DNA of 6,872 nt, from contig CAMNQO010000094.1 in NCBI GenBank assembly GCA_946549475.1, forward strand, positions 1 through 6,872, given 5' to 3'. The translations under genes and the position numbers were made by a program. Shown here piece after piece: positions 1 through 6,277 of this stretch. The stretch's first letter is position 1. The number at the start of each line of letters is the position of its first letter. This stretch comes from an uncultured Bacteroidales bacterium (lineage in GTDB: Bacteria; Bacteroidota; Bacteroidia; Bacteroidales; UBA932). Below the pieces are notes generated by a model. It did no database searches, was not told the DNA's origin, and saw nothing but the letters and a program-made list of their open reading frames with translations.

Positions 1-325
1 CAGGACTCACGCTCTCGTTCTTGAAATAGATGTGGGCAGGGGTTCCGAGGGCTTTCTCCAGTTCGTAGGCCCGCACGAGCGGGGTGCAGCGGTAGGCGGC
101 GTACTGCTCGCGCACGGCCTCCGGAATGGGAATCCACTCGTCCGTCTGGTTGAGCTCCTGGTCGGCGCAGGCCTTGCAGAAGATGGGATAGAGATCTTCG
201 GCCTTGAGCGGCTGCTTCGTGGCGGGATTCAGGAAGGGGAGGGGCTTGTTGGGCATCACCGCCTGAATGTTGAAGAAGTGGGTGGGAATCTCGGATTCCG
301 GGAGCATGAATTTTTTCTGTTTCAT
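1..325 (-). CDS. trpB: Tryptophan synthase beta chain, TrpB2 type (N-terminal part, cut by window edge)
   Basis: This is the N-terminal 108 residues of a PLP-dependent TrpB-like enzyme, which condenses indole with L-serine to give L-tryptophan in the cytoplasm. The ATG at 325-323 opens a frame with no stop to the window edge. Recognisable TrpB2 features are the N-terminal extension (MKQKKFMLPESEIPTHFFNI, residues 1-20), the NPATKQPL stretch (33-40), EWIPIPEAVREQY (63-75), and the substrate/PLP-side block CTPLVRAYELEKALGTPA followed by IYFKNESVSP (80-108). In this family that block leads directly into a GSHKxN motif carrying the PLP lysine, which would lie just outside the window. The extension separates TrpB2 from the shorter TrpB1 that pairs with TrpA. 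No trpA or other trp gene is visible, but the downstream side is not shown. An oddity is a CxxC (C50, C53). The gene lies behind a long leader with a Trp attenuator, which supports a true tryptophan synthase role over another PLP activity. Confidence 0.93.
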   Translation of the reverse strand, partial: MKQKKFMLPESEIPTHFFNIQAVMPNKPLPFLNPATKQPLKAEDLYPIFCKACADQELNQTDEWIPIPEAVREQYAAYRCTPLVRAYELEKALGTPAHIYFKNESVSP

Positions 326-423
326 GGCTTTGATAAATATTGATTAGTCGATTTTTTTTGCTGTCTTATCCTTGCGGTCTTTTCTCTTTGTCTCTCGTCG
401 TCCGGCCGGGCCGACTGCTGTAC

Positions 424-456
424 AAAATAAGGGACCGCCCGTTTTCGGACAGCCCC
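424..456 (-). terminator. Attenuator terminator hairpin (3:4) upstream of trpB
   Basis: In minus-strand RNA, GGGGCUGUCCG (456-446) and CGGGCGGUCCC (441-431) form 11 consecutive pairs, including three G-U wobbles, around an AAAA loop (445-442). UUAUUUU (430-424) follows. Upstream A-rich bases (465-457) can extend the stem into the U tract with two mismatches. The plus-strand copy would have three mismatches in the same stem, so the hairpin appears built for minus-strand RNA. It lies about 100 bases before trpB and after the leader peptide, as an intrinsic attenuator should. Confidence 0.85.
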
Positions 457-512
457 TTTTATTGTGTTTCAATTCAATGGCATATACTAAGCACCCTAAA
501 GAGTCTGACCGA
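445..512 (-). promoter_or_regulatory. Attenuator 2:3 antiterminator pairing
   Basis: Minus-strand RNA segment UCGGUCAGACUCUUU (512-498) can pair with AAAGGGGCUGUCCGA (459-445). Thirteen of fifteen positions pair, including one G-U wobble; the mismatches are U508/U449 and A504/G453. The second partner contains the whole 5' arm of the terminator hairpin, so this pairing and the terminator exclude each other. The first partner covers the last codons and the first base of the leader-peptide stop, so a ribosome at the stop would block it. This is the arrangement of a classical trp attenuator. Confidence 0.8.
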
Positions 513-570
513 AACTATCGCTCAGGCGCCACCAGAAAAAAGACTGGGAAATATGGGTGCGTTTTGTCAT
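496..570 (-). CDS. trpL: trp leader peptide (24 aa, tandem Trp codons)
   Basis: This is a 24-codon frame from ATG (570-568) to TAG (498-496). Its role would be to sense charged tRNA-Trp through ribosome position, not to make a working protein. The core is SQSFFWWRLSD (residues 8-18): two adjacent TGG codons at 534-529, preceded by two Phe codons. Two consecutive Trp codons in so short a frame are unlikely by chance. They also sit exactly where the attenuation model needs them, four bases before RNA segment 1, while the stop codon overlaps the end of segment 2. The ATG lies only 8 bases after the -7 box, so the transcript would be nearly leaderless. The frame is too short for usual gene callers. 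The alternative is a chance ORF, but the match between codons, stop and RNA structures argues against that. Confidence 0.86.
   Translation of the reverse strand: MTKRTHISQSFFWWRLSDSFGQTL
505..525 (-). promoter_or_regulatory. Attenuator 1:2 hairpin (anti-antiterminator)
   Basis: In minus-strand RNA, segment 1 CUGAGCGA (525-518) pairs with segment 2 UCGGUCAG (512-505) around a 5-base loop UAGUU. This gives seven pairs with one internal G-G mismatch. Segment 1 begins four bases after the second Trp codon. A ribosome stalled at either Trp codon would cover part or most of it, while a ribosome that has left would let it form and sequester segment 2. Confidence 0.72.
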
Positions 571-578
571 ATCGGATG

Positions 579-608
579 CAAAGGTAGATATTTTTTTGAG
601 AGTTGCAA
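579..608 (-). promoter_or_regulatory. Predicted Bacteroidetes promoter for the trp leader/trpB
   Basis: On the minus strand, TTG at 608-606 is followed after 19 bases by TACCTTTG at 586-579. This fits the Bacteroidetes primary sigma factor pattern of a -33 TTG/TTTG element and a -7 TAnnTTTG element. Transcription would start around 575-573, just before the leader-peptide ATG at 570. Confidence 0.75.
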
Positions 609-613
609 GCCCA

Positions 614-646
614 TTGTCCGTTTTTTTCATTTTTTTGCTACCTTTG
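614..646 (+). promoter_or_regulatory. Predicted promoter for the TonB receptor operon
   Basis: TACCTTTG at 639-646 is a perfect Bacteroidetes -7 box (TAnnTTTG). The best upstream partner is TTG at 614-616, 22 bases away, slightly longer than the usual spacing, so the -33 element is weak. T-rich tracts (621-627, 630-636) lie between. Transcription would start near 650-652, leaving only about 6-8 bases before the ATG at 658. I saw no clear Fur-like palindrome around it. Confidence 0.62.
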
Positions 647-657
647 CGCGAATCGGC

Positions 658-3435
658 ATGAAAAATTTCTGCTCACAATATGGAAACGGGCTCCGGTCGC
701 TCTTGTGGGGGCTGGGATTGTTGGTGTCGGGCTTGCTGTTGCCCTCGTTTCTTTCCGCGCAGAATCGCTCCGGCTCCGTCCAGTTGCACATAAAAGTCTG
801 TTCGGACACGGACGGGGAACCGCTGGCGGGAGCCGCCTGCCTGATGGGCGAGCACGGCATCTTTGCCGTGACGGAGCCCGACGGAACGGCACTGCTGGAG
901 AAGATTCCCCGGGGGAAAGCCACCCTCACAGTCCAGATGCTCGGCTTCGAGGATTTTTCGGCCCTGATGAATTTCCGGCGGGACAGCGTCCTGACCATCC
1001 GGCTCAAGGAGTCTTCCCTCGCGCTTGAACAGGTGGTCGTGACCGCCGTTCCCAGCGCGGCGGGGACTTCGACGAGTTCCACCATCGGCCGTATGGCCAT
1101 CGACCACCTGCAGGCGACCAGCCTGAAAGATATCATGCAACTCCTTCCCGGGCAGTTGATGAGTTCGTCCGATATGACTTCCGAGGAAAAGATGACTATC
1201 CGCTCGCTGAGCAACGATACGGCCAACAATGCTTTCGGAACTTCCGTGGTGATGGACGGCGTGCCGATGTCCGACAATGCCTCCCTTTCCGACAAAGCCG
1301 GGGGTACGACGGGTGGTACGGGTCTGGATATGCGGCAGATCAGCGCGGACAATATCGAGTCGGTCGAGGTGGTGCGGGGCATCCCTTCCGCCGAGTACGG
1401 CGACCTGTCTTCCGGTGCCGTCGTCGTCCATACCAAAGCCGGATATACTCCCTATGAGGTCCGTGCCAAATTCAATCCGACCACCCTCAATGTTTCGCTC
1501 GGAAAGGGTTGGAAATTCGACAGGAAGGGAGGGAGTTTCAATGTCAATGCGGATTATGCCCGCGCATCGGGCGACCCGCGCGTGAAAAACCGTTCTTTCG
1601 ACCGCATCAGCGGGGGACTGGCCTACAGCAACGCCTCCGGTAAATGGTCTTCCACCACCAAGGCTCATTTTTCCGGCATCATCGACCTGCGGACCGACGA
1701 TCCGGATGTGCTCATCGAGGGGACGCAGACCTCCCAGAAGCAGTGGTCGGTGCGGCTGACGCACAACGGCCGTTTCTCGTTCAACAAGCCTTGGTCCCGT
1801 TCGCTCAATTACGCCCTGGGGCTGACGGCGGGCAGCACGGAAAGCCGCAAGAGTTCCATTGTCGCGGCCGGCGGCGGGCTTCCGGTCATCACCTCGCTGA
1901 CCGATGGCTACAGCATCGTGCCGTGGATTACGGATTCCTACCGGGCGTCCGGCGGTACGCTGTCACGCCCGCTGAATTTTTATGCGAAAGTGGGCAATAC
2001 AGCCTCCGTCACGACCGGACCCGTGCAGCAACGCTTCAACATGGGTGCGGAGTACAAGATGGACAGCAACAAGGCACGGGGTTTCTACAATGACGACGAG
2101 GCCTGGCCGCTTTCGCCCAACAGCAACGGCCGTCCCCGTCCGTACTATGACATTCCCGCGCTGAACCAGATTTCCGCCTATCTCGAGGACAATCTCATCT
2201 GGGACATCACCCGGGTGATGCAGTTCAAATTGCAGGCCGGCGTCCGTTTCGATATGCTGCAGCCCGGGCTTCCCGAACAGGTGTGGTCCCTCTCGCCCCG
2301 TATCAACGCTTCCTGGAAGGTGACGCCCTGGCTGACCTTCCGCGGCGGCTGGGGACAGAGCAACAAGACGCCCGGCCTGACCCATCTCTATCCGGAAAAC
2401 AAGTATTCCGACCGGGAAACCGCCTCTTACCTTCCGGCCGACGCGTCCCGGCAACTGGTGATGTATCATACGCACATCACCCCGGTCGAGCGCAACAACA
2501 CGCTCAAAAACGCGACCAACACCAAGGCGGAAGTGGGATTCGACCTCAATTTTTCCAACGGGATGTCCTTCGGCGTGGTGGCCTATCAGGAGAAAATGGA
2601 GAACGGATTCGGCAACCTGACGGAGTACAGCACCTATCTGTCCCGCTATTATTCCAGCGAAAAGGGCATCCTCCTCAGCCCATCCGGGCAGCCCTACATC
2701 GATTGGGACAACCCGGCCCGCGTAGATACGGTCTTTACGGTCAGCGGCCGCACCGGCAATACTTCCGCCAGCCTCAACCGGGGTGTCGAGTTTGATTTCA
2801 ATTTCGGTCAGATCAAGCCGATTCACACGAGCATCCTCTTCAGCGGCGCCTACATGGAGTCGCAGACCTGGACGACCGGCCCCAATTTTTCCAACCCGAG
2901 CGGCATACCCTCCGATTCGGACTATGCCAAGGGCGGGGCCAATACGCCGCCTTTCAAACTGCTCTATCCCAGCGGCTTGTCCCGGGATGTCAACCGCCGT
3001 TTCAGCGTCAATCTGCGGCTGGTATGCAATATTCCCCGGATGAAGATGGTCATCTCGCTGGCCAACCAGGTGGTCTTTTACCAGTACACCCGTACGACCA
3101 ACCAGCAGAGCGACCCCGTCGCCTGGATGGACACCGACCTGCGGATGCACGAGATTACGCCCGCGATGCTCGCCGACCCCGAGACCCGCATCAAAGGCAT
3201 CCTGCTCTCCGCCCAGCGCAGGAACCCTTCCGATACGGATGCGACCGTCCAGCCTCCCATCTGGCTGATGAACCTCCGCCTGACGAAAGATGTGTCCCGG
3301 AATTTCGGTTTCTCCTTCTATGTCAACAACGCTTTGTACCATATGCCCTTTCAATCCTCCAACAAGTCCGGCACCCTTACGGAGCGCAATACGGGTACCT
3401 TCTCTTTCGGCGTGGAAATGTATTTGAAGATATGA
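658..3435 (+). CDS. TonB-dependent outer-membrane receptor with carboxypeptidase-regulatory-like N-domain
   Basis: This is a 925-residue outer-membrane active transporter energised by TonB-ExbBD. The start at 658 is chosen because it gives a clean signal peptide: MKNF, a hydrophobic core LLWGLGLLVSGLLLPSFL, and probable cleavage near SAQ (33-35). The open frame runs back to 340, but that part crosses the promoter. Residues about 41-118 form a CarboxypepD_reg-like beta domain (DTDGEPLAGA, TEPDGTALLEKIPRGKATLTV). A TonB-box-like LEQVVVTA lies at 123-130. The plug spans about 145-262, with VVMDGVPM (197-204) and the typical plug-end motif ESVEVVRGIPSAEYGDLSSG (234-253). The remaining roughly 655 residues are beta-barrel, ending in alternating hydrophobics. 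No SusD-like gene follows, so this is not a typical SusC/SusD glycan pair. The gene overlaps the next by ATGA (3432-3435). The substrate is unknown. TonB receptors of this non-SusC kind often import iron complexes, heme or cobalamin, but nothing here decides it. Confidence 0.93.
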   Translation: MKNFCSQYGNGLRSLLWGLGLLVSGLLLPSFLSAQNRSGSVQLHIKVCSDTDGEPLAGAACLMGEHGIFAVTEPDGTALLEKIPRGKATLTVQMLGFEDFSALMNFRRDSVLTIRLKESSLALEQVVVTAVPSAAGTSTSSTIGRMAIDHLQATSLKDIMQLLPGQLMSSSDMTSEEKMTIRSLSNDTANNAFGTSVVMDGVPMSDNASLSDKAGGTTGGTGLDMRQISADNIESVEVVRGIPSAEYGDLSSGAVVVHTKAGYTPYEVRAKFNPTTLNVSLGKGWKFDRKGGSFNVNADYARASGDPRVKNRSFDRISGGLAYSNASGKWSSTTKAHFSGIIDLRTDDPDVLIEGTQTSQKQWSVRLTHNGRFSFNKPWSRSLNYALGLTAGSTESRKSSIVAAGGGLPVITSLTDGYSIVPWITDSYRASGGTLSRPLNFYAKVGNTASVTTGPVQQRFNMGAEYKMDSNKARGFYNDDEAWPLSPNSNGRPRPYYDIPALNQISAYLEDNLIWDITRVMQFKLQAGVRFDMLQPGLPEQVWSLSPRINASWKVTPWLTFRGGWGQSNKTPGLTHLYPENKYSDRETASYLPADASRQLVMYHTHITPVERNNTLKNATNTKAEVGFDLNFSNGMSFGVVAYQEKMENGFGNLTEYSTYLSRYYSSEKGILLSPSGQPYIDWDNPARVDTVFTVSGRTGNTSASLNRGVEFDFNFGQIKPIHTSILFSGAYMESQTWTTGPNFSNPSGIPSDSDYAKGGANTPPFKLLYPSGLSRDVNRRFSVNLRLVCNIPRMKMVISLANQVVFYQYTRTTNQQSDPVAWMDTDLRMHEITPAMLADPETRIKGILLSAQRRNPSDTDATVQPPIWLMNLRLTKDVSRNFGFSFYVNNALYHMPFQSSNKSGTLTERNTGTFSFGVEMYLKI

Positions 3436-4643
3436 GGCCGCACCTTTCATACCTCTTTGCGCTGATGGCGCTCCTGCTCTCCTGCAGGCGGGAGGCTCCG
3501 GTGTCCGTCGATGCCTTCCGCGTGCAACTGGATATGCCCCTGGAATGCCGGGAGGAAGTCCGCTATGCCGCCCGGACGGTGCAATTCTGGGGACCGGCGG
3601 ACTATACCTTCCTCACGGATGCGGCCGGCGGAGTGGATGTGACCGGTCTGATACCCGGGATTTACGACATCAATACCTATTTTGAGTTGTCGGGCCGGGA
3701 TTACAAGGCGCTGCTCAAAGCGGAATCCTCCCTGGCGGACGACGCCCGTATCATGCTCGGGCTGTCCCTGATGAACCGGCGGATTTTCCGGGCGGAGGAT
3801 ATGACTTTGCAGATACAGGCGATGCTGCTGAGCGACCTGGTGATTTCCAAGGTGTACTATTCCGGGACCAAGGATAAGATGGGCCGCAATTATACGGTAG
3901 ATACCTATATCGAACTTTTCAACAATTCCGACCGGACCGTGTATGCGGACGGACTCTACCTGGCGCTCGCCGAATCGGTCTCTCCCGCCGCCTATCCGGT
4001 CAAGGACAATCCCGACTCCATCTACGCCCGTCAGATTTGCCGTTTCCCCGGCAGCGGGACGGACTGGCCGCTTGCTCCGGGGAAAACCCTGCTGGTGGCC
4101 GCCCGAAGCGCCCGCAACCACCTTGAGAGCGCACCCTCTTCCGTCGATCTTTCCGGGGCTGATTTCGAGGTGAAGGCGGAGGAGGGGTCCGGTAATCCGG
4201 ATGTGCGGCGCCTGCCCATCATCTCCAATTCGACCAACATCCAGTATCTCAACCTCACCAACGGGGGGCCGAACGCCGTTTTCCTCTTTGCGACCGACGA
4301 AGATGTGGTCCGTGACTGGCCCGAAGTGTATCAGCGCGGCCGGACCTCGGGAGAGCGTTTCCGCCGGATGCACAAACGCTTTGTGCTGGACGGGGTGGAA
4401 TGTCTCAAAAACCCGTCCCAGTCCGCTCCGGATGTCAATACCAAACGGCTGCCCGACCAGGTTGACGCCGGTTTTGTCACCATCGATGCCGTCAACGGCT
4501 ACAACGGCCAGAGCGTCGAGCGCCGGGTGTCCCGCTTTGAAAACGGACGGTATTACCTGGTCGATACCAACAATTCCTCTTCCGATTTCGTGACCTGCAA
4601 CGATCCCACACCCGGGAAATATGACAAGGAGGGACTGCAATGA
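3432..4643 (+). CDS. DUF4876-type lipoprotein with lamin-tail-like domain
   Basis: This is a 403-residue predicted lipoprotein. The ATG at 3432 overlaps the receptor stop, and it is preferred because it gives a type II signal peptide, MRPHLSYLFALMALLLSC, with lipobox LLSC and the lipidated Cys at 18. The mature protein starts CRREAPVS, which is not a clear surface-export signal. Residues about 28-95 look like a beta-sandwich of carboxypeptidase-regulatory/transthyretin type (TDAAGGVDVTGLIPGIYDI). Residues about 135-325 resemble a lamin-tail domain: LVISKVYYSG (136-145), YIELFNNSDRTVYADGLYLA (159-178), LAPGKTLLVAA (214-224) and LDGVECL (319-325). A C-terminal region of about 75 residues contains GRYYLVDTNNSSSDF. 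The order agrees with what I know as DUF4876 proteins, which accompany TonB receptors in Bacteroidetes. It is plausibly a surface or periplasmic partner of the receptor. Its biochemical function is unknown. The stop overlaps the next start. Confidence 0.86.
   Translation: MRPHLSYLFALMALLLSCRREAPVSVDAFRVQLDMPLECREEVRYAARTVQFWGPADYTFLTDAAGGVDVTGLIPGIYDINTYFELSGRDYKALLKAESSLADDARIMLGLSLMNRRIFRAEDMTLQIQAMLLSDLVISKVYYSGTKDKMGRNYTVDTYIELFNNSDRTVYADGLYLALAESVSPAAYPVKDNPDSIYARQICRFPGSGTDWPLAPGKTLLVAARSARNHLESAPSSVDLSGADFEVKAEEGSGNPDVRRLPIISNSTNIQYLNLTNGGPNAVFLFATDEDVVRDWPEVYQRGRTSGERFRRMHKRFVLDGVECLKNPSQSAPDVNTKRLPDQVDAGFVTIDAVNGYNGQSVERRVSRFENGRYYLVDTNNSSSDFVTCNDPTPGKYDKEGLQ
4626..4633 (+). promoter_or_regulatory. 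Shine-Dalgarno-like site before the beta-barrel gene
   Basis: AAGGAGGG lies 6 bases before the ATG at 4640, inside the last codons of the preceding gene. It is a near-perfect anti-16S match at a workable spacing. Bacteroidetes rarely rely on such sites, so it may simply reflect the Lys-Glu-Gly codons there. It does support the start at 4640. Confidence 0.4.
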
Positions 4644-6268
4644 AAACGCTTGTCCGCAGTCTCTGCCTCCTTGCCTTCTTCGCGTGCGCGGTGCCGGCCC
4701 TTTCCGCGCAGGGCCGTGCCGGGCGCGGCGATGACGCCAGGCCGTCCTCTTCGCCTTCGGCCCGCAGCGGCGACGCGCGGCCTTCCGACCCGCATCGCCT
4801 GGAAGTGGAAACGGCGCTCCAGCAGTATGCGCGTACGGACAACAGCGCCGGTATGGGCCTTTCCCAGCCGGCTTCGGGCAGCGTCACCTCCTTGAACTTC
4901 TCCGGCAGTACGGGGGATTACCACCGGGCGCAGGAAGGCCGTTCAGATCTCGGCTTCTGCTTTTCCACCCTGCGTTACGACCGTTTTACCGATGAACTGA
5001 TGATGCGCGGGTCTTTCTATTATCGTTACGATTCGGAAAAGGACAGGAAATGGTCCGATGTGATGGACCCATACTATTCCATTCCTTTCATCTACGGCAG
5101 CGCCGTGGCCAAGGATTATGACAGCCACCATTGCGGCCTGGATTTCGACCTCTATACGACGCCGCTTTCCGGCATCGTCTCCGTCGGCATCAAAGTCAAT
5201 TATGAGGTGGCGGACATCTCCGGCCGGCGCGACCCGCGTCCGAGGACCGGCTATCTGGGGCTGCGCGCCATCCCTTCGCTGCTGTTGACCTTCGGCAAGC
5301 ACCATATCGGTCTGGACGCGGGGTATGGATATTCCAAGGAAAAACTCAATGGCCTGACCACCGTACAGACCTATCCCAACCTCTATTATTACCGGATGTC
5401 CGGGCTGGACCAGGTGGAAGGGACGGTGTCCGGCTATTCGGGTTTCAAACGCCAGTTCGAGGGACATCGCGCCTTCTCGGAGTGTTCCTACAGTTTCACG
5501 GGGGAACGGCTGAATCTGCTTCTCAACGCAGGATTTGCTTACGAGATACTCAACGCATTCGGCGACAACAAACAGACACCCGGCAGTTTCAACGCCTTCA
5601 CTTACCGTTTGCAGGCCGCTCTCAACCTGCGGGCCGGGAACGGCTTGCATACGCTGTCCGCGGAGGGGAGTTACAAGGACGGAGGAGCGGACGAGTACTT
5701 GCAGGAAAAGAAAAGTTCCTTTGACGAAAAAGGCATCTCTACCCAGGTCTGGGAGACGCTCTATACCTACAAAAACCGTTATGTCATGGGCAAGACGGAT
5801 GTGGGTCTTTCCTATATATATTACGGTGGCATCAAGGACGGCGTGTACCGCTGGAGCGTCGGAGCGGATGCCGGATGGAACGCTTATCGCCGGGCCCATT
5901 ATCTGCCCTTCTCTTCCGCCGCCGCTGCGGGCTGGAGCCTGGGTGTCAAGGGCTCCTGCCTGCTGCTTGACATCCGGGGCCATAAACTTGACCTGTCCCT
6001 CTCGCTCAAGGGGTATCTTCACACGGAGTCCTCCCTTTCGCCGGCTGCGGACAACCTCTATGTCCGGGAAGTCCTGCTGCCGGACCAGGCCTATTATGCC
6101 CGGGATTTCGTCCGGCCCGGAGGAGAACTCACCTGGCAGTTCCCCCTGAAACTGGGCAAGGCGGGCGCGGCCAACGGATATGTCCGCCTTTCCGGCGGCT
6201 CCCTGCGGGCTTTTCCGACCGCTTCCCTTCACGATATTTTGCTGTCCGTGGGACTCTTTACCTTTTGA
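4640..6268 (+). CDS. DUF6850-family outer-membrane beta-barrel protein
   Basis: This is a 542-residue predicted outer-membrane protein. The ATG overlaps the previous stop (ATGA, 4640-4643) and gives a Sec signal peptide, MKTLVRSLCLLAFFACAVPALSAQ, with likely cleavage after A23. Residues 25-53 form an Arg/Ser/Asp/Pro-rich low-complexity linker. From about 85 onward, alternating polar/hydrophobic strands with many Tyr and Phe suggest a beta-barrel. DPYYSIPFIYGS (143-154) resembles a conserved N-terminal motif of the DUF6850 family as I remember it. The chain ends LLSVGLFTF, with the C-terminal Phe used as a Bam insertion signal. There is no plug or TonB box, so it is not itself a TonB receptor. 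Placement after the receptor and DUF4876 lipoprotein suggests one outer-membrane system. Its role as a channel, scaffold or assembly factor is unknown. Confidence 0.82.
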   Translation: MKTLVRSLCLLAFFACAVPALSAQGRAGRGDDARPSSSPSARSGDARPSDPHRLEVETALQQYARTDNSAGMGLSQPASGSVTSLNFSGSTGDYHRAQEGRSDLGFCFSTLRYDRFTDELMMRGSFYYRYDSEKDRKWSDVMDPYYSIPFIYGSAVAKDYDSHHCGLDFDLYTTPLSGIVSVGIKVNYEVADISGRRDPRPRTGYLGLRAIPSLLLTFGKHHIGLDAGYGYSKEKLNGLTTVQTYPNLYYYRMSGLDQVEGTVSGYSGFKRQFEGHRAFSECSYSFTGERLNLLLNAGFAYEILNAFGDNKQTPGSFNAFTYRLQAALNLRAGNGLHTLSAEGSYKDGGADEYLQEKKSSFDEKGISTQVWETLYTYKNRYVMGKTDVGLSYIYYGGIKDGVYRWSVGADAGWNAYRRAHYLPFSSAAAAGWSLGVKGSCLLLDIRGHKLDLSLSLKGYLHTESSLSPAADNLYVREVLLPDQAYYARDFVRPGGELTWQFPLKLGKAGAANGYVRLSGGSLRAFPTASLHDILLSVGLFTF

Positions 6269-6277
6269 ATGGCTCCG

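Larger units (their letters stand above)
326..575 (-). promoter_or_regulatory. Long 5' leader of trpB containing a ribosome-mediated Trp attenuator
   Basis: About 250 bases separate the predicted minus-strand transcription start (about 575-573) from the trpB start codon at 325. Reading the minus strand 5' to 3', the first part (570-424) holds a Trp-rich leader peptide, three mutually exclusive RNA pairings and a terminator hairpin, each listed separately. The remaining 98 bases (423-326) are what is left of the leader on read-through. They include a short GC palindrome (CCGGCCGG-like, around 401-410), then a long purine-rich, apparently unstructured stretch, then an A/T-rich region before the start codon. 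I see no Shine-Dalgarno sequence, which is normal for Bacteroidetes. Confidence 0.85.

Noticed and set aside
187..195. Possible metal site from the region around C50 and C53 (CKAC) of TrpB2
   Set aside because: A lone CxxC with no further ligands in view is not enough to claim metal binding or redox function.
32..343. Plus-strand open frame opposite trpB
   Set aside because: It is the complement of a clearly recognisable TrpB2 coding sequence; its residue content is typical of a shadow frame in GC-rich DNA.
431..456. Hairpin as a plus-strand terminator
   Set aside because: No plus-strand gene lies upstream and the plus-strand RNA stem has three mismatches.
372..587. Plus-strand frame of 71 codons over the attenuator
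   Set aside because: It is the opposite strand of the leader peptide and terminator, with no family resemblance and no promoter.
591..640. Search for a Fur-type operator or CRISPR/mobile-element ends
   Set aside because: Only T tracts and a short TTGCAA palindrome were seen; there are no spaced repeats, transposase or target-site duplications in the window.
340..657. Upstream extension of the receptor frame (106 extra residues)
   Set aside because: It crosses the -7 box and the trp leader, has no protein-like character, and would bury the signal peptide. ATG 658 gives a proper secretion signal.
673..1764. Long minus-strand open frame inside the receptor gene
   Set aside because: It is rich in Arg, Gly, His and Pro, with no domain, and lies opposite a well-supported TonB receptor; similar long minus frames sit under every plus gene here.
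4724..4732. RGD tripeptide (residues 29-31) in the DUF6850 protein
   Set aside because: It lies in a low-complexity Arg/Gly/Asp-rich stretch and is likely chance.
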